This document shows positions 1 to 7,789 of a DNA stretch of 64,000 nucleotides, one piece after another; within the stretch, counting starts at the first letter, position 1; every line of letters begins with the position of its first letter. This DNA is from CBDCBA01 sp965214125 (GTDB lineage: Bacteria; Planctomycetota; Phycisphaerae; Tepidisphaerales; Tepidisphaeraceae). The notes beneath the pieces were generated by a model. It was not told the origin of the DNA and made no database searches. It saw nothing but the letters and a program-made list of their open reading frames with translations. Location of the stretch: positions 1 through 64,000 of the forward strand of contig CBDCBA010000021.1 in NCBI GenBank assembly GCA_965214125.1, read 5' to 3'. The translations under genes were made by a program, and so were the position numbers.

Positions 1-126
1 TTCAACTCCTCTGCACGGTGTTATCGGGCACCGAAAACCAGGCGCGCCGCTTGCCGCGACGCGGGCGGCGCTGCACCTCTTGGGGAAGCGGCCGGCCAGT
101 TCGGCGCGGCCGCGGGAGATGCACCC

Positions 127-885
127 ATGCCCGATGCCCGCCTGATCCTCTCGTCGTCGCTGCTGATCGCCCTTGCCGCCTCTGCCTCCGTGGCGGCCGC
201 GTCGCCCGTGCCCTGGGACGACATCGACCGCCACATCGACCAGTCGGAAGACAACGACGATGCCACCGTCGGGGGCTTCGCGTACGGAGAACTCCTGAAG
301 AACGGCACGTTCGACGGCCAGGCTGACGCGGGCACGCTCAACCACTGGACACCGATTGTCGGTGACGGCCCGGCGTGGGACGCGCTGGACGGCTCGATCG
401 GCGCCTTCCCCTTCGGCCCGGCCGACGGCGGCTACTTCGCGACGACGTGGACCGGCACCGACAGCGACTGGACGCTCGGCGTCACCCGTTCGACGCTCGC
501 GCAGACGGCCGCCCTGCCGGTTCACGCCAACGCGATGGCGCGGGTGCGTGTCGATGCACTCACGGCCCGCGACACCGTGCGCTTCGACATCGAATGGCTT
601 GCCGACGACGGCGCCGGCGGATTGAGCCCGCTCAGTTCAATCGATCTCGGAACCTACGGCGGGCTGACCGGCGGCAGCGTCGACGCGGTCGACCGCGTGC
701 TCGACGTGCCGGCCGGGGCGACGCACGTCAGCTTCCGCGCCGAGGCAATCCTGACCGACGGCTACTGGGTCGACGCCGGCTTCGACAACGCGAGCATCGT
801 GATGGCGCAGCCCGTGCCGGAGCCCACGTCCGCGGGCCTGGCCGGCGTGGCGTTGCTCGCCTGCGCAGCACGCCGGCGGCGCTAA
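127..885 (+). CDS. PEP-CTERM secreted protein
   Basis: Predicted exported, surface-sorted protein of 252 residues. Residues 1-25 form a signal peptide with a hydrophobic core and an Ala-rich cleavage region. The last 23 residues are a PEP-CTERM tail: VPEPTS, a hydrophobic stretch, then RRRR. Such tails are recognised by an exosortase, which is not in this window. The middle (about 60-220) is beta-rich, with NGTFDG near residue 59 and WVDAGFDNASIVM near the end, resembling the jelly-roll fold of other PEP-CTERM proteins. No enzymatic motif is visible. A purine-rich GGGAG lies about 9 bases before the ATG. Export and sorting are confident; molecular function is unknown. Confidence 0.85.
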   Translation: MPDARLILSSSLLIALAASASVAAASPVPWDDIDRHIDQSEDNDDATVGGFAYGELLKNGTFDGQADAGTLNHWTPIVGDGPAWDALDGSIGAFPFGPADGGYFATTWTGTDSDWTLGVTRSTLAQTAALPVHANAMARVRVDALTARDTVRFDIEWLADDGAGGLSPLSSIDLGTYGGLTGGSVDAVDRVLDVPAGATHVSFRAEAILTDGYWVDAGFDNASIVMAQPVPEPTSAGLAGVALLACAARRRR

Positions 886-915
886 AGCGGTTGAGCTTGG
901 CGCGTAGCGTCGGCA

Positions 916-982
916 TCTGCTGTAGGGTGGGCACGGCCCACCGTCCGGATCCGGAGGTGGGCCGTGCCCACCCTACAGCAGA
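916..982. repeat. 27-bp perfect inverted repeat with palindromic loop
   Basis: Left arm 916-942 and right arm 956-982 are perfect reverse complements (27 bp). The 13-base spacer contains the self-complementary 12-mer TCCGGATCCGGA. Outside the arms, 17 bases starting CTAAAGCGG (from about 884) pair imperfectly with the sequence ending at 1013, giving an outer weaker stem. It fills the space between two convergent genes, so it could act as a bidirectional terminator. The length and nested symmetry look more like a REP-type repeat. Confidence 0.85.
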
Positions 983-1006
983 CGCCACGGTTGAAGTTCG
1001 ACCGCT

Positions 1007-3379
1007 CTAGTCGTCGCTGTCGGACCGGAGCAGGCGGACGCTGTCGGCGATCGTGTCGCCGTCGGCGCTGCGGAAGCGGATGAAGCTGCCGTCGGTCAGG
1101 TCGAACTGCCCGACCAGCACGTTCGTACCGGCGTCGCCATCGGTGAAGGTGCGGCCGCCCAGGAACGCGCCGTCGCGGTCGAAGACCTCCACGATCGTGC
1201 CCGCCGTGTTGTCCACGTTTGGCACGTTGGCGAAGACGGTGTACTCGCCTTCCTCGCCACCCTCGACGTCGAAGACGGGCGTGTAGGTGGCGGTGCCGCT
1301 GCCGCGGAGGTAAGTGAGGGCGTCGGACGAGTCGCGGTCGACGACTTCGTTGAGGTCGTCGACGGTGACGCGATCGGCGTCGTTGTTGTCGATCAGGAAC
1401 TCGTCGGGGCCGAGCGTGCGGGCGGAAGGCCGGCCGGCGAAGGCGGTGCTGCCCACGGTGTTGAACGCCCGCACGCGGAAGAAGCGCGTGGAGTTGGGGA
1501 AGTCGTCGCGGCCCGGATCGGCCTCGGGCAGCGTGTAGACGAACGAGTAGACGCCCGTGTCCTCCTGCGGCGGGAGGAAGACATCATCGATGGCGGCGGG
1601 CACGTCGAAGCCCTCTTCGGAGCTGACTTGCAGCAGGTAGCCCGACTCGTCGTCGTCGTTGTCGTTGAACTCGATCAGGAACTGATTTTCGTTGATCCCG
1701 ATGACCGCCAGGCTGCCGGGCCGGGCGGGAATCTCAGTCTGGCCGGAAACGATCTCGACGGTGTCGGAGCGGACGGTGGTGAAGTAGCCCCGGTCGTAGG
1801 CCTCGGCGTAGAAGGTGACCTCGCCGTCCGGCAGATTGGTGGTGTCGGCGGAGAAGTCGAAGCCGTCACTTGGGTTCGCGTCTTCCTCCAGCAACGTGTC
1901 GGCCTCGGTTGCGTTACCACGTCGCACGTCGGTCGGCGTTTGTAGCCCCTCAATGCCGTTCGATTCGCGATAGAAATTAACTTGAGTCACTGAGTCGCGG
2001 AAGTCGATGTCGCCCTCGAAGTCTGCATCACCAGTTGTGTCAATTTCGGCGAGCAGCCGGACGTCCTGACCCGGTGCAGCGCGGAACGGGCCAGCGTTGA
2101 AGAAGAACGGATTCGGGTCGGAATTGAATCGGACGCCGAAGTTGGCGTCGTCGATTACCTCGTCATCGCCTAAAATTTCAACAGCGTACTGGAACGAGCG
2201 TGCGCCGATACTAGCCAAGTCTTCGGGCAATGCGCCGATGGCATCGAGTGCATTTACAATGCCGTCACCGTTCAAGTCCATGAACGCGTAAGGCTGCGCA
2301 GAGGCGTAGCTGACGTCGTAGCCCAGATCCTCGATCACGCCGATGGTCATACGGCTCAAGGGCGCAAGATTCAGGTCCGCATCCGGTGGGAACTCATCGC
2401 CACCTTCGCTGGTAGGTGTCATGAGTTCCGTATCGAAGACACCCTCATCGAAGTGACCCGCACGCACCGGTTGGATGGGGATTCCGCCGGTCCCGCCAAA
2501 GCGCTCGAACTCCCGCACCCCATTTGGGCCAATGTAACGGACCTCCTGGCCGAACTGCCCAGAATTGGGCGACGTTTCACCGGTCAGAAAGCGCTCCCAG
2601 AGGAAGCCGATGCCAAGGGTATGGCCGATTTCATGAGTCAGCGTGTTGACGAAGCGGAGGCTGTTGCTCAGCGAGCCATCATCAATCTCAACTGCTCCCG
2701 TGATCGTCAGACCCCGGTCAGCACTTGTAGGCGATGTGAAGAGCTCGTTCTCTGTCGGAAACGTTGTGGTCGTTCGCGGACCCGCCTGCGCCAGTGGCCC
2801 GTTTAACGGCTTAGTCGCGATTGTGAGTCGAAGATCATCGATCCCCGCGCTGGGATTGCCCGCCGTATCTCCGCGGATAATCTGTTCCCATCGAGCCGCA
2901 GCCGTTTCAACGAGCGTACGAAGCTCGGACGGAAGATTGCTGTCGATAAACACCAGCTCAATGTCGTAATCGCCCGAAAGATTCGATCGACCCGCGATTC
3001 CGGGACTCGTCTGTGCAACTGGCACAACTGTCCCAGTGTCGTCTGTTGTCTCTAGAACCTGACCAACGAAATATTCCCCGGGTGCAAGACCCTCAAAACG
3101 AAACTCGCCCCGATCGTTCGTCAGAGTTGTGACTTCGCCATCGTTCAGCATGCCGTCCCGATTGGCGTCGAGATACATCGTCACGTCGGACAGCGGATTC
3201 TCGAAAAAGTCAAATAAGGCGTCCGCGTCGATGTCGGTCCAGACCGTGCCCTCAATCGTCGCAAGCATGCGACGGGCCTCCAAGGGTTCAATGGTGCGGC
3301 GGCTCGCACCGCAGTCGCTTGCGTTGGCGGCGATGCGAAGGGCTTGTCGGGCGGCGCGGCGGGGGGCAAACTGCTTCAT
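1007..3379 (-). CDS. Secreted leishmanolysin-like (M8) metalloprotease, multidomain
   Basis: Large extracellular protein (790 residues). The N-terminus is basic and followed by IEPLEARRMLA (residues 30-40), the motif found at the start of many planctomycete extracellular proteins. Residues 41-120 resemble an SdrD-B/CnaB-like repeat. A zinc-protease signature HEIGHTLGIG starts at residue 249; a third His lies in AGHFDEGVFDTELMTP (H309) with the Met-turn at LMT, a pattern of bacterial M8 leishmanolysin-like proteases. A calcium-binding dockerin-like loop DLNGDGIVNALD follows at about 368-379. Then come Ig/FnIII-like regions and a C-terminal golvesin-like beta domain. Likely degrades external protein. 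Protease class is fairly confident; accessory domain names are less so. Confidence 0.8.
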   Translation of the reverse strand: MKQFAPRRAARQALRIAANASDCGASRRTIEPLEARRMLATIEGTVWTDIDADALFDFFENPLSDVTMYLDANRDGMLNDGEVTTLTNDRGEFRFEGLAPGEYFVGQVLETTDDTGTVVPVAQTSPGIAGRSNLSGDYDIELVFIDSNLPSELRTLVETAAARWEQIIRGDTAGNPSAGIDDLRLTIATKPLNGPLAQAGPRTTTTFPTENELFTSPTSADRGLTITGAVEIDDGSLSNSLRFVNTLTHEIGHTLGIGFLWERFLTGETSPNSGQFGQEVRYIGPNGVREFERFGGTGGIPIQPVRAGHFDEGVFDTELMTPTSEGGDEFPPDADLNLAPLSRMTIGVIEDLGYDVSYASAQPYAFMDLNGDGIVNALDAIGALPEDLASIGARSFQYAVEILGDDEVIDDANFGVRFNSDPNPFFFNAGPFRAAPGQDVRLLAEIDTTGDADFEGDIDFRDSVTQVNFYRESNGIEGLQTPTDVRRGNATEADTLLEEDANPSDGFDFSADTTNLPDGEVTFYAEAYDRGYFTTVRSDTVEIVSGQTEIPARPGSLAVIGINENQFLIEFNDNDDDESGYLLQVSSEEGFDVPAAIDDVFLPPQEDTGVYSFVYTLPEADPGRDDFPNSTRFFRVRAFNTVGSTAFAGRPSARTLGPDEFLIDNNDADRVTVDDLNEVVDRDSSDALTYLRGSGTATYTPVFDVEGGEEGEYTVFANVPNVDNTAGTIVEVFDRDGAFLGGRTFTDGDAGTNVLVGQFDLTDGSFIRFRSADGDTIADSVRLLRSDSDD

Positions 3380-3496
3380 GGTGTCGGGGGAGGAGACCGG
3401 TTGAGAGGCCAGGCCGAGGGTCGGCCGGTCGCGGCGCCGGCTGGCAGCGCCGCAGGGCAGGTGGGGCGGACATTGTCGCCACGTGATCGGTCCGTG

Positions 3497-3544
3497 TCAA
3501 TCCGGCACGACCGTCGCCGATCAATGCGGCACGACCGTCGCCGG
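3497..3544. repeat. 24-bp tandem duplication
   Basis: Two adjacent 24-base units (3497-3520 and 3521-3544) share TCAATNCGGCACGACCGTCG and differ at only two positions. They lie in the space between the divergent protease and amidohydrolase genes, where promoters or operators for either would be placed. No role can be assigned from sequence alone. Confidence 0.75.
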
Positions 3545-3633
3545 CGGGTCCGCCCTTGCCCCTGCGTACGCGGGCGGCGGGCCGGCAGGATGAACCCTTG
3601 GACAATCCGCCGCACCGCCACAACCATCGCGCC

Positions 3634-4722
3634 GTGGCCGACTCCGACCTTCTCCTCGACGAACAGGCCCTGCGCGACCGCGACGCCAAACGCCGGGCCG
3701 CCCGCGTCTGGACGACGCCGAAGTTCGACCCGCCCAAGCCGAGCGACTTCAATCGGCTGAACCTCGACTACCGCGCCGAGGCGGCCAAGCTGCCGCCGCC
3801 GCCGATCGAGGGACCGCTGATCGACTGCCACAGCCATCTGCTGTCCGCCGGCCACGCCGACCGTTGGTTCGAGGCCGCCGACGTGTTCGGCATCGATCAC
3901 ACGATCACCATGACCCCGCTCGATGAGGCCATCCGCCTGAAAAGCGGGCCGTTTGGCGAGCGGACGACGCTGATCGCCGTCCCCGCGTGGCAGCCGGGCG
4001 GGTACGACGAGGACAACTTCTGGCCCCTTGTCGACGGCTACCGCAACCTCGGCTGCCGCGTCGTCAAGTTCCACTTGGCGCCCGGCACCATGCAAAAAAG
4101 CGGCCTGTTCCTCGGCAGCGACCGCCTGCGCCGCTACGTCGACCTGGCGATCGACCGCGGCATGATCGTGATGACGCACATCGGCGACCCGCAGACGTGG
4201 TACGACGCCCCCGACCGTTACGGCGGCGACCCGGCGTTCTGGGGGACGCGCGACGACCACTACGACGCCTGGGAACAACTTCTCGATCAAACCCGCGGCC
4301 ACCCGTGGTGGGGTGCCCACCTCGGCGGCTGGCCGGAGAACCTGCCGCGACTTCGCCATCTGCTCGAGACGTACCCGGACTTGATGCTCGATTTGTCGGC
4401 GACGAAGTGGATCGTCCGCGCCGTGGGCGAACAGCGCGACGCGGCCCGCGAGTTCGTCATCGACTTCGCCGACCGGTTGATGTGGGGCAGCGATCAGGTC
4501 AGCCAGGACTTGCGCGGCTTCGACTTCTACGCCAGCCGGTGGTACGCGCACCGCCTGCTGTGGGAGACCGATCACGTCGGCGAGAGCCCAATCGCCGACC
4601 CGGACGCCCACCCCCACCCCCCGATGCTGCGCGGCCTCGACCTGCCGGGGGAGGTGCTTCAGAAGCTGTACCGCGACAACATTCGCCGCTTCCTGTCGCG
4701 GGTGGGCGTGACCGCAGCTTGA
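3634..4722 (+). CDS. Amidohydrolase family 2 (TIM-barrel metal hydrolase)
   Basis: Member of the amidohydrolase-2 family, whose characterised members are decarboxylases and hydrolases such as ACMSD-like enzymes. Ordered metal-site motifs are visible: LIDCHSHLL after beta-1, VVKFHLAPG, MTHIGDP, GAHLGGWPENL and the late LMWGSDQ Asp. The GTG at 3634 gives 362 residues beginning VADSDLLLDEQ. The frame stays open to an upstream start at 3556, but those 26 residues are low-complexity (Arg/His/Pro) and unlike the family. The substrate cannot be told from sequence and no pathway partner is adjacent. Confidence 0.78.
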   Translation: MADSDLLLDEQALRDRDAKRRAARVWTTPKFDPPKPSDFNRLNLDYRAEAAKLPPPPIEGPLIDCHSHLLSAGHADRWFEAADVFGIDHTITMTPLDEAIRLKSGPFGERTTLIAVPAWQPGGYDEDNFWPLVDGYRNLGCRVVKFHLAPGTMQKSGLFLGSDRLRRYVDLAIDRGMIVMTHIGDPQTWYDAPDRYGGDPAFWGTRDDHYDAWEQLLDQTRGHPWWGAHLGGWPENLPRLRHLLETYPDLMLDLSATKWIVRAVGEQRDAAREFVIDFADRLMWGSDQVSQDLRGFDFYASRWYAHRLLWETDHVGESPIADPDAHPHPPMLRGLDLPGEVLQKLYRDNIRRFLSRVGVTAA

Positions 4723-4921
4723 TCGGTGCGCTAGGCCTCGCAAACGGCATTAACCGTCTCTTTGGCAGCACGAGGGCCGGCAGATGGAAGTTTCGCGGAT
4801 TTGCGGTCTTCCCCAGACGGACATCCGGCGTCAGGATTCCCGCGTAGTCCCCAACAGTCCGATATCCGCACGAGCGAGCGCACGGTGCGTTCGCCGATCG
4901 ACCGGGATCAGGAGAATTCAG

Positions 4922-5887
4922 ATGTCCAACACCGACCTACCGACCGAAACCGTCACTTCCGAAGACCACGCGATGAGCCGTCGCGGCCTGCTCGCCAAGG
5001 CGGGCATCGGCGGCCTGACCGCCGCCGGCCTTGCGGCCGCGTTCGGCTCGACCGGCCTGCTTTCCCGCAGCGCCCGCGGCGAGACCCCGCCGAACCCGCG
5101 CCCGCCGATCCCCGGCAGCGCGACCGACGTGGCCGTGTTCCAGTTCGCCCTGCAGCTCGAGTACCTCGAGGCCGAATACTACCGCCGGGCCGTCGGCTTC
5201 GGCGGCGTGCCCGACTCGGGCGACGCCCCGGTGATCGGCGGGCGCGAGGTGCCGTTCCAGAGCCAGGTGATCCGCGAGTACGCCGAGGAAATTGCGCGGG
5301 ACGAGTTCAACCACGTTTGCATCCTGAAGGAGAGCCTGCGCGGCGACTCGACGCCGCGCCCGCCGATCGACTTCACCAACGCCTTCACCGCCGCCGCCCG
5401 CGCGGCCGGGATCGTCGGGCCCAACGAGGAGTTCGACGCCTTCGCGAACGAGACGAACTTCCTCTTCGGCGCCTACCTCTTCGAGGACGTGGGCGTGACC
5501 GCCTACCGCGGCGCGGCCCCGCTGCTGACGAACCCGCGCATCCTCTCCTACGCCGCGGGCATCCTCGCGGTCGAGGGGTACCACGCCGGCGAGGTCCGCA
5601 CGCTGCTCGTCGGCCGGGCGCCCAACCCGCTGCAGAACACCGACCCGATCATCTTCACGGCCAACAAGATCTCCAACGCCCGCGACCGCCTCGATGGCCC
5701 CGGCGGCAAGGATCAGGGCCTGAGCCGCTTCAACCGCATCAACATCGTCCCCACCGATGCCCGCGGCCTGGCCTTCGCCCGCACGCCCGGCGAGGTGCTC
5801 AACATCGTCTACCTCACCCCCGGCAACGGCGTGACCGAGGGCGGCTTCTTCCCCGAGGGCGTCAACGGCGCCATCCAGTCGACCTAG
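4922..5887 (+). CDS. Tat-exported ferritin-like domain protein
   Basis: 321-residue protein of the ferritin_2/desiccation-related family. The ATG at 4922 is preceded by AGGAG about 7 bases upstream and is preferred over earlier in-frame starts. A twin-arginine signal (MSRRGLLAKAGIGG, about residues 18-31) precedes a hydrophobic stretch. The four-helix core has metal-binding Glu/His patterns: LEYLEAEYYRRA, ARDEFNHVC, NFLFGAYLFEDVG and AVEGYHAGEVR. Folded export with a metal site suggests a periplasmic di-metal or stress protein. Actual activity (oxidase, iron storage or structural) is unknown. Confidence 0.82.
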   Translation: MSNTDLPTETVTSEDHAMSRRGLLAKAGIGGLTAAGLAAAFGSTGLLSRSARGETPPNPRPPIPGSATDVAVFQFALQLEYLEAEYYRRAVGFGGVPDSGDAPVIGGREVPFQSQVIREYAEEIARDEFNHVCILKESLRGDSTPRPPIDFTNAFTAAARAAGIVGPNEEFDAFANETNFLFGAYLFEDVGVTAYRGAAPLLTNPRILSYAAGILAVEGYHAGEVRTLLVGRAPNPLQNTDPIIFTANKISNARDRLDGPGGKDQGLSRFNRINIVPTDARGLAFARTPGEVLNIVYLTPGNGVTEGGFFPEGVNGAIQST

Positions 5888-5906
5888 TTCGACCGGCGTG
5901 TAGATC

Positions 5907-5995
5907 CCGAACCGCGTTGCAACGCAACGCTGGTCTGGCGGACGGAGGCAATGCTCCGCTCGTTCCGACCAGCGTCGCGCGGCAACGCGGTTCGG
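5907..5995. repeat. 29-bp imperfect inverted repeat upstream of permease
   Basis: Left arm 5907-5935 (starting CCGAACCGCGTTGC) pairs with 5967-5995 at 26 of 29 positions, enclosing a shorter stem GGAG...CTCC around 5945-5958. The core ACCGCGTTGC is reused in the hairpin at 33921-33939. It fills most of the gap between the ferritin-like gene and the permease, whose normal start codon is missing. Confidence 0.8.
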
Positions 5996-6001
5996 TCTTG
6001 C

Positions 6002-6039
6002 GCCGCTCGCGCCTACAACGGCCGCTCGCGCCTACAACG
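6002..6039. repeat. 19-bp perfect tandem duplication
   Basis: GCCGCTCGCGCCTACAACG occurs at 6002-6020 and again at 6021-6039 without mismatch. It lies immediately next to the inverted repeat ending at 5995 and just before the DMT permease reading frame, so it probably belongs to the same repeat block. Confidence 0.85.
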
Positions 6040-6146
6040 CCGGCATCGCCGCCGCTCCTTCCAACCGTTCCCGCCGCCTCTGGCCGCTGGCGGAACTGCA
6101 CCTCGCGTCGCTGCTGACCGCGCCGGCGGCGGCGATCAGCAAGCAG

Positions 6147-6965
6147 GTGCGCCTCGACGTTGTCGCCACCGTCGCCGGCCGCTGCGTGATCGGGGCGATT
6201 GTCCTCGGCTGCGTCGCGACGTACCTCGGCCGCCGGGGCGCCGCGATGGCGTGGCGCACGCGCGGCCTGCTGATGCTGGCGGGCGTGGTCCTGGGCATCC
6301 ACTGGATCTGCTTTTTCGAGAGTGCCCGCCGCTCGACCGTCGCCATCGGCATGGTGGCGGCGTTCACCTTTCCGGTCTTTTCGGCGTTAATCGAGCCGCT
6401 CGTCTTCCGCGAACGCTTTCGCCCGCGCACGCTCGCGACGGCGGGCGTCGTGCTGCTGGGCGTGAGTTGCCTGCTGCTGGCCGACCCCGCCACCGGCAGC
6501 GTGGCGGCCGGCGTCGGCTTCGGGCTGACGGCTTCGATCTTATTCGTGATCCGCAACCTGCTGACCCGCCACGCCGTCGCGATCGTGGGCGGCGTGCGGG
6601 CGATGGCCTGGCAGGTTGGCACCGCCGCCGTGATGCTCGGCTGGGCGCTGGTCGTCTACGTCGACGCGGCCCCGGACACCGGCACGATCGTCGGCCTGCT
6701 CTACCTCGGCATCGTGCCGACGGCCTTGACGCACACGCTGTTCATCCGCAGCTTCCGCCACTTCTCCGTCGCGACGGCCAGCGTCATCACGAGTCTGCAA
6801 CTGCTGTGGGGCCCGCTCTACGCCTGGGCCGCGCTGGGCGAGCAGCCGGACTTGCCGGTGATTGCCGGCGGCGGCATCGTGTTGGCGGCGGTCGTGTACG
6901 AGAGCATCGCAGCCGGCCGCGAGGGAAGCCGCCTGGCCACAGTTGAAGACGTTGACGTGTCGTGA
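6147..6965 (+). CDS. DMT-superfamily permease (EamA), 5' end uncertain
   Basis: Inner-membrane transporter of the drug/metabolite family. Two EamA halves, together about nine hydrophobic segments, are visible; the second half carries LGIVPTALTHTLFIRSF and SVITSLQLLWGPLYAW, typical of the family. The first usual start is GTG 6147, but that begins inside the first repeat. The same frame is open upstream and encodes a plausible first membrane helix (ELHLASLLTAPAAAISK), yet it contains no ATG, GTG or TTG back to the stop at 5901. CTG at 6087 or 6096 would restore the helix. Either an unusual start is used or the adjacent repeat block replaced the original 5' end. Substrate unknown. Confidence 0.75.
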   Translation: MRLDVVATVAGRCVIGAIVLGCVATYLGRRGAAMAWRTRGLLMLAGVVLGIHWICFFESARRSTVAIGMVAAFTFPVFSALIEPLVFRERFRPRTLATAGVVLLGVSCLLLADPATGSVAAGVGFGLTASILFVIRNLLTRHAVAIVGGVRAMAWQVGTAAVMLGWALVVYVDAAPDTGTIVGLLYLGIVPTALTHTLFIRSFRHFSVATASVITSLQLLWGPLYAWAALGEQPDLPVIAGGGIVLAAVVYESIAAGREGSRLATVEDVDVS

Positions 6966-6987
6966 CGGTCGCGGTCACACTGCCCGC

Positions 6988-7509
6988 ATGACTCGCACCG
7001 CACGCTACACCGTCTCCGCCCTCGCCACCCTCGCCGCCGCCGGCCTCGTCGCCCACGCCCAGCAGGGCAATACCGCCGGCGACCAGCCGATGGCCGCGGC
7101 GCTCGAAACGACCGACATCAGCCTTGATCAAGCCATGCAAGTTCTCGAAGCCGCCCGCGCCAAGGCGGAGGAGATGGACCTGAAGATGGACATCGCCATC
7201 GTCGACGCCGGCGGCAACCTGAAGGCGTTCGCCCGCATGGACGGCGCGTGGCTGGGCAGCATCGACATCGCGATCAAGAAGGCCAAGACCGCCCGCTACT
7301 TCGATATGCCCACCGGCGACATCGGCGAGCTGAGCCAGCCCGGTGGGCCGCTCTACAACATCGAGGTCAGCAACGGCGGGCTCATCACGTTCCCCGGCGG
7401 CATCCCGCTGAAGTCGGCCGACGGCACGGTCATCGGTGCCATCGGCGTGAGCGGATCGAGCGTCGAGAACGACCACAGCGTCGCCGAGGCGGGCGTGGCG
7501 GGGATGTGA
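6988..7509 (+). CDS. GlcG/HbpS-family heme-binding-like secreted protein
   Basis: 173-residue protein with a signal peptide (about residues 1-24, ending AHAQ) and one GlcG/HbpS domain. Diagnostic segments are LEAARAKAEEMDLKMDIAIVD, GGNLKAFARMDGAW, SIDIAIKKAKTA and the Gly-rich GGIPLKSADGTVIGAIGVSG. Members bind heme or corrinoid-like ligands or have unknown roles. The start at 6988 puts the signal peptide at the N-terminus; earlier in-frame starts lack one. It lies 22 bp after the permease and may be cotranscribed. Confidence 0.82.
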   Translation: MTRTARYTVSALATLAAAGLVAHAQQGNTAGDQPMAAALETTDISLDQAMQVLEAARAKAEEMDLKMDIAIVDAGGNLKAFARMDGAWLGSIDIAIKKAKTARYFDMPTGDIGELSQPGGPLYNIEVSNGGLITFPGGIPLKSADGTVIGAIGVSGSSVENDHSVAEAGVAGM

Positions 7510-7648
7510 GGAGAGGGACCGTCGCGGTTCGCGCCACGCTTGCTCGCGCCGCGCCCGCGTTCAGAGCGACTCGCGCTGGCACACTCGCACAGCGTCCGGT
7601 TCGACTCAAACCTGTGTGGGTTATGCGCGTCCTTCCACGACCTCGCTT

Positions 7649-7710
7649 TAGCCGCCCCGCCTCGCGGGGCGCTTCGGGCGCACTGAGCGCCCCGCGAGGC
7701 GGGGCGGCTA
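7649..7710. repeat. Palindromic repeat, TAGCCGCCC family (copy 1)
   Basis: Perfect 24-bp inverted repeat, arms 7649-7672 and 7687-7710, with a 14-base loop. Arms begin TAGCCGCCCCGCC. It shares its core with copies at 15671-15733 and 34040-34117. Flanks are also related: GTTCAGAGC and ACTCGCACAGCGTCCGG (7559-7599) recur at 33958-33994, and the downstream ...TTCTCAGTAA recurs after the 15.7-kb copy. It occupies the space between two convergent genes. Confidence 0.88.
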
Positions 7711-7789
7711 ACTAACATACGCAGTTTCTAAAGCATTCTCAGTAAAAACCGGAACGAACTGGATGCGTGTCGCTCGCGCCCGAACCGCG

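Noticed and set aside
127..885. Exosortase locus near the PEP-CTERM genes
   Set aside because: No exosortase (XrtA-like) or associated EPS genes were found beside any of the three PEP-CTERM genes.
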